Positions 8,918-17,705 are shown, numbered from the stretch's first letter. The stretch is DNA of 64,000 bases from JAVVEW01 sp032251045 (GCA_032251045.1 JAVVEW010000002.1:38464-102463), one strand, 5' to 3'. Notes: a model not told the origin generated them from the sequence alone. Numbers and translations are program-made.

Positions 8918-9717
8918 CTGACCAAGCCGACATTCTGAGCCGAATCCTGGCCACCAAAGCGGAAGAAATTGCCCAACGCAAAACCGACCGCCCCATTGCT
9001 TTGTTAACCGACATTGCCGCACAAAACGAGGCGCCGCGAGGCTTTGCCAAGGCTTTACTGGACAAGGCCAACCGTCAGCAGCCAGCGGTGATTGCTGAAA
9101 TCAAAAAAGCCTCGCCTAGCAAAGGCGTGCTGCGGGAAGACTTTCAACCGCTCAATATCGCCCAGGATTACGCCATGCACGGCGCGACCTGCCTGTCGAT
9201 ACTGACCGACAAAAACTATTTTCAAGGTGCTGAAGTGTATCTGCAAATGGTACGCGAACGTTGTCCGCTGCCGGTACTGCGTAAGGACTTCATGATTGAC
9301 CCTTATCAGATTTATGAATCACATGCCTTAGGCGCGGATTGTATTTTGTTGATTGTCGCGGCGTTAAGCGATGAATCCATGCACCAATTAGCCGAACTGG
9401 CCGCCAAGCTAGGCATGGATGTATTGGTTGAAGTGCATGATGAGAACGAACTGGAACGCGCCTTGCAGCTTAACACGCCGCTGATTGGCGTTAACAACCG
9501 CAATTTGCGCACGTTTACCACCGACCTTGCTACCTGTATCAGGCTCAAGCAACAACTCCCGGCAGACAGGTTGCTGGTCGCCGAAAGCGGCATTCACAGC
9601 GCTACCGATATTGCGCACTTGCAGCAACAAGGCATATACAGCTATCTGATTGGCGAGGCATTCATGCGTGCACCCTCGCCAGGCGCACAATTACAAGCCA
9701 TGTTCGCCCCAGCCTGA
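8914..9717 (+). CDS. trpC: Indole-3-glycerol phosphate synthase
   Basis: Closes the indole ring from CdRP, 267 residues. A single-domain TIM barrel; there is no fused TrpF as in enterobacteria. Catalytic segments are AEIKKASPSKG (lysine), LPVLRKDFMIDPYQI and GVNNRNLRTF, and the phosphate-binding end AESGIHSATDI. It overlaps trpD as ATGA. trpF, trpB and trpA are not in this window, so the pathway is split into at least two loci. A GC-rich imperfect inverted repeat at about 9719-9743 follows but has no T run. Confidence 0.96.
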   Translation: MTDQADILSRILATKAEEIAQRKTDRPIALLTDIAAQNEAPRGFAKALLDKANRQQPAVIAEIKKASPSKGVLREDFQPLNIAQDYAMHGATCLSILTDKNYFQGAEVYLQMVRERCPLPVLRKDFMIDPYQIYESHALGADCILLIVAALSDESMHQLAELAAKLGMDVLVEVHDENELERALQLNTPLIGVNNRNLRTFTTDLATCIRLKQQLPADRLLVAESGIHSATDIAHLQQQGIYSYLIGEAFMRAPSPGAQLQAMFAPA

Positions 9718-9915
9718 CCCCCCCTTTAGTCCATAAGGGCGGTCGGTATAGTTGCGACCACTTAAGTCCAGACCACCTAAATTGAGCCATGACTGGCGCA
9801 TCATTGCCTGGCTATGTCATCGAACGAACACCGTGTTGATAAATAAGCAACATTATGATCCGTTGCCGACAACGTTGTACAATAGCCGATCATCAAACCT
9901 CACCGCGAGCGCACC

Positions 9916-10683
9916 GTGTCCAATACTACGTTCACTGCCCTAGGTTGCCAGCAATGCCGCCAACCGACACCACTTCTTAAACCTTTTTCCGTGGCATTTC
10001 AGCCCATCGTTGATGTGACATCACGTTCCGTGTTTGGTTATGAAGCATTGGTTCGAGGCGCCAATAATGAAAGTGCTGCCAGTGTGCTTGCCCAACTCAA
10101 CGATGAAAATCGCTATTGGTTTGATCAAACCATCCGGGTTAAAGCGATTGACTTAGCCGCACGTTTGCAGCTTCAAGGCCGTTTAAGTATCAATTTTTTT
10201 CCCAAAGCCGTGTACCGTGCCGAGACCTGTATTCGGGCAACGCTTGAGGCGGCCAAGGAAAATAACTTTCCCACCACACAATTGATGTTTGAGGCCACCG
10301 AAACCGAACGCATTGCCAATCATGCGCATTTGCAAAGTATTTTCAGCGAATACCGGCAACAAGGCTTCACCACAGCGATCGATGATTTTGGCTCAGGCTA
10401 TTCAGGGCTGAATCTTTTATCTAATTGGCAACCGGATATCATCAAGCTGGATATGGAGCTGTGCCGGAATATTGATAGCGACCCGGTACGACAGGCTATC
10501 GTCAAAGGCGTGTTGCTGATCTGCGAGAGTCTCGGCATTGATGTGATTGCCGAAGGCATTGAGACTTTAGCGGAATGTCGGATTTTAAGCGATCTTGGTG
10601 TGCGCTTGTTTCAGGGCTACTGGTTTGCAAGACCCGGTTTTGAAATGCTGCCCACCATTCCCGAATCGGCCTGGTTAACCTAG
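9916..10683 (+). CDS. Stand-alone EAL-domain c-di-GMP phosphodiesterase
   Basis: A 255-residue protein made almost entirely of one EAL domain. The metal and catalytic set appears complete: E43 of YEALVRG, N in SINFFP, FEATETE, D156-D157 in IDDFGSGYSG, K in IIKLD and E in IAEGIET, followed by QGYWFA. It should therefore hydrolyse c-di-GMP (family knowledge). The start is GTG at 9916. A short N-terminal head carries CQQC (residues 11-14), a possible metal or redox motif, and there is no sensory domain or membrane segment. It stands alone between trpC and the convergent mlaA. TACAAT at 9878-9883 could be its -10. Confidence 0.9.
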   Translation: MSNTTFTALGCQQCRQPTPLLKPFSVAFQPIVDVTSRSVFGYEALVRGANNESAASVLAQLNDENRYWFDQTIRVKAIDLAARLQLQGRLSINFFPKAVYRAETCIRATLEAAKENNFPTTQLMFEATETERIANHAHLQSIFSEYRQQGFTTAIDDFGSGYSGLNLLSNWQPDIIKLDMELCRNIDSDPVRQAIVKGVLLICESLGIDVIAEGIETLAECRILSDLGVRLFQGYWFARPGFEMLPTIPESAWLT

Positions 10684-10760
10684 GAGTCGGCCCGAAAATA
10701 GACTGACCGACTATCCCCTCAATTCCCTACCGGGTATATAAAGAAGCGCTGGGGACTCAG

Positions 10761-10789
10761 GGTGGATAAGCCTGACAGGCGCATCCACC
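10761..10789. repeat. REP-like palindrome
   Basis: An imperfect palindrome with arms GGTGGATAAGC and GCGCATCCACC in the gap between the convergent EAL gene and mlaA. It shares the core GGATAAGC...GCGCATCC with the two units at 36293-36368, but the outer arm is GGTGG/CCACC rather than GCCGG/CCGGC, i.e. both arms changed together. This looks like a repetitive extragenic palindrome and could also end both transcripts. Confidence 0.6.
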
Positions 10790-10837
10790 ATAACCATAAC
10801 CGTTCACAACCTCGGCCAGTCAGCCCATGCGCACTGG

Positions 10838-11683
10838 CTAGTCAAGTGCCTGCGGCGCCAGCTCCAGACGCGGACTTTGGCTGAGATTGCCATCGACTTC
10901 AAACTCTTCATTTTCGTCAAAATCGATATTATCGATATCAAATTCCTGATTTTCTTCAGGAACCTGACCGTCGTGAATCAGATAGCGACGATGCTGGCGA
11001 AATGAATTTTTGATAAATTCATAACGATCTAAAGCGGCTTCCTCGACAATTTTTTCGCTGGCCATCAACCCGGCCCGTTGGTCGGTCACATCCAGCACAC
11101 TGGCTGCGGTGCTGGCGGCGCTGGCGGCGGTACCGGCCAAAAATAAGTAATTGCTAGGGTCGGTTGCAGCATCACCCACCATGCCGAGAATTCCACGCGG
11201 TGAACTTGGTCCTGCAAATGGCAACACCAGATAAGGCCCTTCCGGCACACCCCATACCGCCAAAGTCTGATCAAAATCCTCATTATGCTTGGGCAGGTCG
11301 ATCATGGTCGCGACATCGATAAAACCCGCGACACCGGCTGTGGTATTGACCAGAAAACGGCTAACGTCCTGACCGGCCTGCAACAACTTGAACTGCAAAA
11401 TATCGTTAATAAAGACCGTGATATCGTCAATATTATTGAAAAAATTGGTCACCCCTTCATTGATGGGATCGTTGGTGACGTCCAGATAACCAATCGCCAT
11501 CGGTTTTAAGATCAATTCATCGACATCATCGTTGAATTCCTGAATATCACGATTCCAGCTTTCCCACGGGTCATCCGGATTGGTCGGGTTGGAAGCACAG
11601 CCGGTCATAAACAGCAGCCCGGACACTACCAATGCCATTTGCTTTTGCTTGAAAAAATCCAGAGGTTGAAGCGCTTTTAACAT
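10838..11683 (-). CDS. mlaA: MlaA/VacJ-family outer-membrane lipoprotein
   Basis: Outer-membrane lipoprotein of the Mla system, which removes phospholipid from the outer leaflet. The product is 281 residues with a lipobox LFMTGC (lipidated C29). The family core is present: DPWESWNRDIQEFND, ILQFKLLQAGQDVSRFLVNT, and WGVPEGPYLVLPFAGPSSPR. The C-terminal tail is unusually acidic (DIDNIDFDENEEFEVDGN). No mlaFEDCB genes are nearby. It is the last gene in a minus-strand run after orn, crcB and a small unknown gene, with a 120-bp gap before it that may carry its own promoter. Confidence 0.92.
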   Translation of the reverse strand: MLKALQPLDFFKQKQMALVVSGLLFMTGCASNPTNPDDPWESWNRDIQEFNDDVDELILKPMAIGYLDVTNDPINEGVTNFFNNIDDITVFINDILQFKLLQAGQDVSRFLVNTTAGVAGFIDVATMIDLPKHNEDFDQTLAVWGVPEGPYLVLPFAGPSSPRGILGMVGDAATDPSNYLFLAGTAASAASTAASVLDVTDQRAGLMASEKIVEEAALDRYEFIKNSFRQHRRYLIHDGQVPEENQEFDIDNIDFDENEEFEVDGNLSQSPRLELAPQALD

Positions 11684-11803
11684 GTCTCACTCGAAATAGG
11701 GGTTGATTGAGAAAGCCTAAATGGCATTAAACAGCAAACCATTATCAGTCGACTAAGGAGCCATTCTATTGCAGAATCGACAAATAATGAAGCGTGACCG
11801 CGC

Positions 11804-12163
11804 TCATTGCCCCTTAAATAAACGCGCCATAATACCAGATGCGCCCGCTTCCAGTTGCCGCTGGCGCTGTAAAGCCGCCTCGGCAAACACACTGCCAGGC
11901 TCACCGTCAACAATCGCCTGCAAAACGCGGACGCTATGTTCATCGAGCATGGCAATCGCCTTGAGTCTGACTTGCTCGTAATGCGCCCTGCGTGCCGCCA
12001 ATTCACGCAGATAGGCGTTCGATTCGCCAAGTAGTTTCAATAATACACGCTCTGGCGGGTCGGTAAACAAATCGCGCACCAGATTGCCATAGCGTTGCTC
12101 GGCCAGCTGTAAATCTTGTAAATCGAGCTTTTCCGGTTCAGTCGGATCATCACAACAACTCAT
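11804..12163 (-). CDS. Small helical protein of unknown function
   Basis: I do not recognise this 119-residue protein. It starts MSCCDDPTEPEKLDL, has no signal peptide or membrane helix, and is strongly helical with many Leu, Ala, Glu and Arg; the end is GIMARLFKGQ. The adjacent cysteines at 3-4 might bind metal. It follows the fluoride-channel gene by 17 bp on the same strand, so the two are probably co-transcribed. Composition matches its neighbours, with no sign of recent transfer. Confidence 0.6.
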   Translation of the reverse strand: MSCCDDPTEPEKLDLQDLQLAEQRYGNLVRDLFTDPPERVLLKLLGESNAYLRELAARRAHYEQVRLKAIAMLDEHSVRVLQAIVDGEPGSVFAEAALQRQRQLEAGASGIMARLFKGQ

Positions 12164-12180
12164 ACCGCCTCCTGTTCAAG

Positions 12181-12891
12181 TCAAACACATTCACCCGCCA
12201 AAACACCGCCCCAAATCGCCAGTCCACAGGTCAGAGCATTGGCGGCAAACAACCCCAACCAACTGACCGGATGCGCAGGGGGCGCAGCGCTGCCGTCAAT
12301 CATCAGCAGCAATAAATAAATACTCGACAACGTTATAAACAAGCCCGTTACCAACAGCAACACCGCCGCCCGGTATTCCAGCGTCAGATCGATATGCTCA
12401 AGCAATATCATGGTCACAAAACCGACTAAAAACGCGCCCAGTATATTCACCAACAACAACGCATACGGTATGGCCAGCCCTTGGAACTGCAACATGCCTT
12501 GAGCGTGCCACAAAAGAACGCGGCTGAGCAGCAAACCCAGCCAGACCATCAACAGACAGCCCAATACATTGGCGAGAATATTCAGCAACGCCTTACCATA
12601 GGCTTCTTGCTGCAATAACGCCACCGTTTCCAGGGAAAAAGTTGAAAAGGTGGTTAATGAACCAAATACCCCGACCAGAATCGCGAGCCGGTATTCCTGA
12701 GCGATGGCAACCCGCTGGGCCATCAGGATTTCCACCATGATCCCCATTAACAGCGAACCGAGTAAGTTCACCGCCAATGTGCCATAGGGAAACGCTCGCC
12801 CTAACCAATGATAAAACCCCGATGCCACCATATAGCGCAACGAGGCGCCAAACGCCCCGCCTATCGCGACGGCCGCCAACTGCCCCAACAT
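12181..12891 (-). CDS. crcB: Tandem-repeat fluoride channel (CrcB/Fluc), inverted second half
   Basis: Fluoride exporter, but 236 residues instead of about 125. Residues 1-128 form a normal four-helix Fluc unit: GGAFGASLRY, GTLAVNLLGSLLMG with N42, and GSLTTFSTF (77-85) holding F82 and F85. Residues 140-233 repeat helices 2-4: YALLLVNILGAFLVG with N149, a second EYR, LFITLSSIY (174-182) and LFAANALTCGLAIWGG matching NILANVLGCLLMVWLG. The repeat lacks a helix-1 equivalent, giving seven helices and an inverted second half, which would mimic the antiparallel dimer of ordinary Fluc in one chain. The Phe positions of the repeat are L178 and I181. The stop of orn lies 1 bp upstream. Confidence 0.85.
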   Translation of the reverse strand: MLGQLAAVAIGGAFGASLRYMVASGFYHWLGRAFPYGTLAVNLLGSLLMGIMVEILMAQRVAIAQEYRLAILVGVFGSLTTFSTFSLETVALLQQEAYGKALLNILANVLGCLLMVWLGLLLSRVLLWHAQGMLQFQGLAIPYALLLVNILGAFLVGFVTMILLEHIDLTLEYRAAVLLLVTGLFITLSSIYLLLLMIDGSAAPPAHPVSWLGLFAANALTCGLAIWGGVLAGECV

Positions 12892-12892
12892 G

Positions 12893-13438
12893 TCAGACTT
12901 TCAGAAAATGCTTTCGATAGTGTTTCAGTTCGGCAATGGATTCATAAACATCGTCCAACGCCCGGTGTGCCTCTTTTTTTTGAAACGCATTTTTGATCTC
13001 AGGCGCCCAGCGTGCGGCCAGTTCTTTCAAGGTCGAAACATCAAGATTGCGATAATGAAAAAAGGCCTCCAGCGTCGGCATCAGCCGAAACAGAAAACGA
13101 CGATCCTGACCAATGCTGTTGCCACAGATCGGCGAGCTTTGTTCCGGCAGCCAGTCGCGCACAAAAGCCAATGTTTGCCGCTCGGCTTCGGCGGTATCAA
13201 TCGATGAGGTGCGCACTCTGTCCAGCAAACCGGATTGCCCGTGATGGCTTTGATTCCACTCATCCATGCCGTTCAACACTTGTTCATCCTGATGAATGAC
13301 CAACACTGGCCCTTCTGCCAAAACATTAAGATTCTGATCCGTTATCACCGTGGCGATTTCCAGAATCGCATCGGCATCTGGATTCAGCCCGGTCATTTCC
13401 AAATCCAGCCAAATCAAATGTGAGGCATCTTGCGCCAT
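12893..13438 (-). CDS. orn: Oligoribonuclease
   Basis: 3'-5' exoribonuclease that degrades 2-5 nt RNAs and the linear dinucleotide pGpG left by c-di-GMP hydrolysis, which is relevant to the two EAL proteins in this region. DEDDh residues are seen in WLDLEMTGLNPDADAILEIA, GNSIGQDRRFL and HRALDDVYESI. I take the ATG at 13438 as start because AAGGAG lies 5 nt upstream; a GTG two codons earlier is in frame but lies inside that spacing. This gives 181 residues, the enterobacterial length. It leads the minus-strand run to mlaA. Confidence 0.96.
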   Translation of the reverse strand: MAQDASHLIWLDLEMTGLNPDADAILEIATVITDQNLNVLAEGPVLVIHQDEQVLNGMDEWNQSHHGQSGLLDRVRTSSIDTAEAERQTLAFVRDWLPEQSSPICGNSIGQDRRFLFRLMPTLEAFFHYRNLDVSTLKELAARWAPEIKNAFQKKEAHRALDDVYESIAELKHYRKHFLKV

Positions 13439-13504
13439 GATCACTCCTTAAAAATGTGTGATAAATTGTCATTAGTGTAGCAAGCTTAACGCCTTGGAGG
13501 CATC

Positions 13505-14755
13505 ATGAACACGTTTACCTATCTTTTTCTGGTCGCACTGGCGATCTCATTTGGCCTCAATGCCTGGCTGGCCAAACGCCATAGCCGGCACATTCAACAA
13601 CACCGCGCTCAAGTGCCAACTGACTTTCAGGAAAAAATCAGCTTGGCGGAGCATCAAAAAGCCGCCGATTATACCTTGACCAAGTTACGACTGGGCGATA
13701 TCGAGCGCATTTTCAGCCTGGTACTGTTAGTGCTGTTGACTTTAGGCGGCGTACTCGAAGGCTTGTTCGCTGCCTGGCAAGGCTGGCTGGGTGACGGGCT
13801 TTTAGCCGGACTGGCCGCAATCGCCTCCCTGACCTTGCTGATGACGCTGGTCGGGTTGCCGTTTGAGCTTTACCAAACCTTTGTCATCGAGCAGCGTTTT
13901 GGCTTCAACAAAAGCACGCCGCAACAGTATTGCAAGGATCAATTATTACAACTGGCATTGATGGCGGTGATTGGCTTGCCGCTGTTGGCGTTGATTTTAT
14001 GGTTGATGGCCAGCCTGGAAAGCACTTGGTGGCTGGTCGCCTGGGCTGTGTTAATGGGCTTTTCAGTGCTGATGAGCTGGCTATATCCCACCTTAATAGC
14101 CCCGCTGTTCAATGAGTTTACGCCACTTGAAGAAGGGTCTTTAAGACAACGTATCGAAAACTTGTTAAAGCGCTGCGAATTTAGCAGTCAAGGTATTTTT
14201 ATCATGGACGGCTCTAAACGCTCTGGACATGGCAATGCTTATTTCACAGGATTTGGCGATAAAAAACGCATTGTGTTTTTCGATACCCTGGTGGCTTCGC
14301 TGTCCGAAGCCGAGCTGGAAGCCGTATTAGCGCATGAGCTTGGGCATTTCAAGCGCAAACATGTGATTAAAATGCTGATAGCCAGTTCGATCATGACCTT
14401 GATCGGTTTTGCTATACTCGGTTTTTTAAGCGAACAGAGCTGGTTTTACAGCGGCTTGGGCGTGGCAACGCCATCGAACGCCGCAGCCTTGGTATTATTT
14501 ACCCTGGTCATGCCGGTGTTCACGCCATTTCTGCAACCGATCAGCGCCTATTTTCAGCGCCAATTTGAATTTGAAGCCGATGCCTTCGCCGCCCAACACA
14601 GCAAGGCTGACTTACTGATCAGTAGCCTGGTCAAGCTGTACCAGGAAAATGCCAGCACACTAACTCCCGACCCGCTGTATTCGGCATTCCATTACAGCCA
14701 CCCGCCTGCCGCCGTGCGTATTAACCATCTGAAATCTTTACCCTCAGCCTCATGA
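13505..14755 (+). CDS. Ste24-type M48 membrane metallopeptidase
   Basis: A 416-residue integral membrane zinc protease of the CAAX prenyl protease 1 (Ste24) type. The zinc motif HELGH lies in EAVLAHELGHFKRKHV, the third ligand region is FEFEADAFAAQHS, and several membrane helices surround it. Conserved SKRSGHGNAYFTGFG and KKRIVFFDT are typical of this family. GGAGG sits 5 nt before the ATG. Bacteria generally lack CAAX prenylation, so a role in membrane-protein quality control is more likely (inference). Its 3' end overlaps rsgA as ATGA. Confidence 0.92.
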   Translation: MNTFTYLFLVALAISFGLNAWLAKRHSRHIQQHRAQVPTDFQEKISLAEHQKAADYTLTKLRLGDIERIFSLVLLVLLTLGGVLEGLFAAWQGWLGDGLLAGLAAIASLTLLMTLVGLPFELYQTFVIEQRFGFNKSTPQQYCKDQLLQLALMAVIGLPLLALILWLMASLESTWWLVAWAVLMGFSVLMSWLYPTLIAPLFNEFTPLEEGSLRQRIENLLKRCEFSSQGIFIMDGSKRSGHGNAYFTGFGDKKRIVFFDTLVASLSEAELEAVLAHELGHFKRKHVIKMLIASSIMTLIGFAILGFLSEQSWFYSGLGVATPSNAAALVLFTLVMPVFTPFLQPISAYFQRQFEFEADAFAAQHSKADLLISSLVKLYQENASTLTPDPLYSAFHYSHPPAAVRINHLKSLPSAS

Positions 14756-15630
14756 CCGACCTTCTGCCTGGCGTGGTGGTCGCGCATTTAGGGCAAGCGA
14801 TCGCCGTGGCCGCCAACGGTGTCACGGTGATCTGCCAACCTCGGCGCAAGCTGGACACACTGGCCGTGGGCGATGAAGTGTTATGGCAGCAAACCGCCCC
14901 CGGTCAAGGTCGTATCGAACAGGTACAGCCGCGCCGCAGCCTGCTGACCCGTCCCGCCCGCAATGGTCGCATTCGCCCGGTGGCGGCCAATCTTGACCGG
15001 GTCTGGGTGGTGTTAGCCGCAGAGCCTAAGCCTGATTGGCTGTTAGTTGATCAATTTTTAGCCGTCTGCGAAAACCGCGCCATTGACGCCGGGCTATTGA
15101 TCAACAAAATCGACTTGACCGACACCTTGGCCGAACTTGCCGACTATCAGGCATTGGGTTATCCCGTATTGAAGCTCAGCGCCTTAACGGGCCAGGGGCT
15201 TGAGCAACTCAAGCCTTATCTGCATGAGCGCACCAGCCTGCTCACCGGGCAATCCGGCGTCGGTAAATCGTCTTTGACCAACGCCCTGATTCCCGACAAA
15301 CAACTAAAAACACAAAGCCTGTCCGAAGCGGCCAAGCTGGGACGTCACACCACCACTACCGCAACCTTGTACCCACTCCCCGAAGGCGGCGCGTTAATCG
15401 ACAGCCCTGGCGTCGCCATTTTTGGCCTGGCTAATCTGACCGAGACAGAATTAGCGCACGGTTTCAAAGAATTCTGGCCACTCATCGAACAATGCCGTTT
15501 TCATAACTGCCGCCATGTCAAAGACGCCGACTGTGCCGTCAGGGAAAAAGCCGCAACCGACCCCGCTATCGCCAGACGCTACCGGCGTTTTCTGAAACTG
15601 CGTGAAAAAATGCCGTTGACCGAGAACTGA
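14752..15630 (+). CDS. rsgA: Ribosome small-subunit GTPase RsgA
   Basis: Circularly permuted GTPase that checks late 30S maturation. Order of motifs shows the permutation: G4 NKIDLTD comes before G1 GQSGVGKSS and G3 DSPGV. The N-terminal OB fold and C-terminal zinc finger (CRFHNCRHVKDADCAV, with three Cys and His) are both present. The product is 292 residues, slightly short for the family. It overlaps the Ste24-type gene by 4 nt and is followed after 2 nt by the kinase gene. The orn-rsgA neighbourhood is common in gammaproteobacteria. Confidence 0.96.
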   Translation: MTDLLPGVVVAHLGQAIAVAANGVTVICQPRRKLDTLAVGDEVLWQQTAPGQGRIEQVQPRRSLLTRPARNGRIRPVAANLDRVWVVLAAEPKPDWLLVDQFLAVCENRAIDAGLLINKIDLTDTLAELADYQALGYPVLKLSALTGQGLEQLKPYLHERTSLLTGQSGVGKSSLTNALIPDKQLKTQSLSEAAKLGRHTTTTATLYPLPEGGALIDSPGVAIFGLANLTETELAHGFKEFWPLIEQCRFHNCRHVKDADCAVREKAATDPAIARRYRRFLKLREKMPLTEN

Positions 15631-15632
15631 CC

Positions 15633-17705
15633 ATGACACCTTTACCACATTACCCGCGCATACAACACTTACGCACCACCTTGGCCATTGTTCGTGCCAT
15701 GCAACTGTTGCCGGTGTTGCAACAGGAAGCCGCCGCCACTATTTCACATGACCAAACCAAACGCATCACTTATCTGAATTTGCTCTATAACCGTATTCAT
15801 GGCGCCTTGTTTCATGACTGGCACGCCCAGGCCACCGCCGACCACCGTCCCGGCCTGATGCCCGATGCCGGCAAACGCAAACGCTTTCGCAACGCTATTG
15901 CCCGCCTGGTGATGGATGATGACAACAGCCATCAAGACAGCGCCTTGTTTGACCATAACGGCTTCGTCATTCGTTGCATCAACCTCGATCAACGTTTAGC
16001 GCAATTCTATCAGAATGCCCGTTCGATTCGGCCCTTCGGTTATGGCAATCGCATTACCCTGGATTTGTTTCTGATTGCATTAAGCCAATTGCCGGCCATG
16101 CGCGCCGTTTATGAACATGGCCTGGATTTTCGCAGGCTCAGCGACCAAGATGCGCTTGCCCTGCATGACCTTGGCAGTTCCAGCGCCAGCCTGGTCACAG
16201 CTTTTGCCCATGCGCTCGATCCCAAACGCACACCGTGCCTGAACAATCACGCCGATGGCTATGGCACCTGGCCCGAACATAAGCGGCAGGTATTTGGAAT
16301 TCCGTTTCTGACCCATAGCACCGAGCAAGGACGCGCCTGTCTGGTCTGCATCAATGGTGGTCTGGTACCGGTTGAAACCGTTGCCAATCAACCCTTCATC
16401 AGCGGCCAGTTATTTGCCGATTATCCCTTTCTCCCGGCCTCGGCCATGATTGGTTATCTGCCGGGTACCGAAACATTGCGACAACGCCGCGAAATCGATG
16501 GTATTTATCTGCCTGCCGACGGTTCGGCGCCGTTATTATGCCTGGATGTCAATATTCTGACCGGTTTGCGCTCACCTAGCCATGGCGAGCTTTTGAACTT
16601 GATTCGTCAGCTCAAAGGTCCGAAAGCCAACATCTTTGCGTTACTTGAGGATGCCGCGCTGCCAATGCGCCTGAAAAATCTGACCGAGGCCGACAGCCGC
16701 CTTTCCAGAGCCATCGATTTGGCCGTTGAGCGATTACAACGCATGCAATATAAAATCGATGCCGCGTTAAGCGTGTTGTTTGCCGATACAACACCGGTTG
16801 ATCAACCCTGGTTATTGATGAGCATGGGCGGCGCCGGTTCCGGAAAAAGCGTGGTAGAACAGTCCGCGCATCGATTATGCGGTGCTAATTTCGTCACCGC
16901 CTCACTGGATGAGTTTCGTAAACTCAGTGATTTCTACCAACTGCTGACCGCCGCCGAACACCACAGTGATGACTATGTATTTGTCGAACCCTTTGCCAAC
17001 CGCCTGCGTGACGAAGTGGCCAAGCGAGCGCTTGCCCAGCGCATTCATTTGCTTTACGACGGCACCGGCATTCCCTATTGGCCGCGCTACGGCAATTTGA
17101 TCGAGCACTTTCATCAGGCTGGTTTTCGCACCCAGATCATTGCCGTCGATGCCTTTCTGGTGCTCCCCGATGCCGCAGGCAGTGATGCGCCACACGTTAT
17201 CGAGCGCGTAAAAAGCCGTTTTCAGCAGACTGGCCGAGCCTTGCCCTGGGTGGTGACGGTGTACAAACATATCCTCGCCGGGCAAGCTTTTCTGGCCGCG
17301 CTGGAACACCCTGCCCTGGACAAGCTGGTCCTTTATGCCAACGATGGTGCCAAAGACCAACATTACCCGGTAGCGGCAAGCGCTGAACTGGATGATGAAG
17401 CAATACGCGCCTTGCAGCGCCATCAGCTGAACGGCAGTCTGGCCGAACAGCTGGCTCAATATCAAGCGGAACACGCCCTTGAAGCTTCGGAATTGAGCGA
17501 AGCGCAAACCGGTTATTTAATTTATCCAGGCAGCCGGCACAATCGCGCATTATTGATTTATCACAACCAACGGCTGATCTGGTTTCTGGAAAAAGGCCAG
17601 CTCAATCCCCATGCCTCGGGGCCTGAGGGATTGACCTATAAAACCGACTCGCTGGCGTTTCATGTTACCTCTGACAGCGGGCCAGACTGTTATGAGGCGC
17701 TGTAG
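15633..17705 (+). CDS. Large zeta-toxin-like kinase with unassigned N-terminal domain
   Basis: A 690-residue cytoplasmic protein. The C-terminal half holds a zeta/PezT-like kinase: Walker A GGAGSGKS (399-406), LDEFRKLSDFY with the expected Asp-Glu and Arg, and LLYDGTGIPYW. Zeta toxins phosphorylate UDP-GlcNAc; some homologues have other substrates. The N-terminal 380 residues are not assigned. RPFGYGNRITLDLF (from about residue 133) recalls a Fic loop (HPFxxGNGRxxR) but lacks its histidine and one glycine, so AMP transfer is doubtful. No epsilon-type antitoxin gene is adjacent. It starts 2 nt after rsgA, so expression is probably coupled. Confidence 0.7.
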   Translation: MTPLPHYPRIQHLRTTLAIVRAMQLLPVLQQEAAATISHDQTKRITYLNLLYNRIHGALFHDWHAQATADHRPGLMPDAGKRKRFRNAIARLVMDDDNSHQDSALFDHNGFVIRCINLDQRLAQFYQNARSIRPFGYGNRITLDLFLIALSQLPAMRAVYEHGLDFRRLSDQDALALHDLGSSSASLVTAFAHALDPKRTPCLNNHADGYGTWPEHKRQVFGIPFLTHSTEQGRACLVCINGGLVPVETVANQPFISGQLFADYPFLPASAMIGYLPGTETLRQRREIDGIYLPADGSAPLLCLDVNILTGLRSPSHGELLNLIRQLKGPKANIFALLEDAALPMRLKNLTEADSRLSRAIDLAVERLQRMQYKIDAALSVLFADTTPVDQPWLLMSMGGAGSGKSVVEQSAHRLCGANFVTASLDEFRKLSDFYQLLTAAEHHSDDYVFVEPFANRLRDEVAKRALAQRIHLLYDGTGIPYWPRYGNLIEHFHQAGFRTQIIAVDAFLVLPDAAGSDAPHVIERVKSRFQQTGRALPWVVTVYKHILAGQAFLAALEHPALDKLVLYANDGAKDQHYPVAASAELDDEAIRALQRHQLNGSLAEQLAQYQAEHALEASELSEAQTGYLIYPGSRHNRALLIYHNQRLIWFLEKGQLNPHASGPEGLTYKTDSLAFHVTSDSGPDCYEAL

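Noticed and set aside
9719..9743. Terminator after trpC
   Set aside because: An imperfect CCCCCCTT/AAGGGCGG hairpin exists, but no T run follows, so intrinsic termination is not supported.
12892..12900. A fluoride riboswitch before crcB
   Set aside because: orn ends 1 bp upstream, leaving no leader for the crcB motif.
16902..17507. 201-codon frame opposite the zeta-like kinase
   Set aside because: Covers the kinase motifs in antisense and has no independent support.
15633..17705. A toxin-antitoxin locus
   Set aside because: The kinase motifs are zeta-like, but no small antitoxin gene flanks it and the protein is far larger than known toxins.
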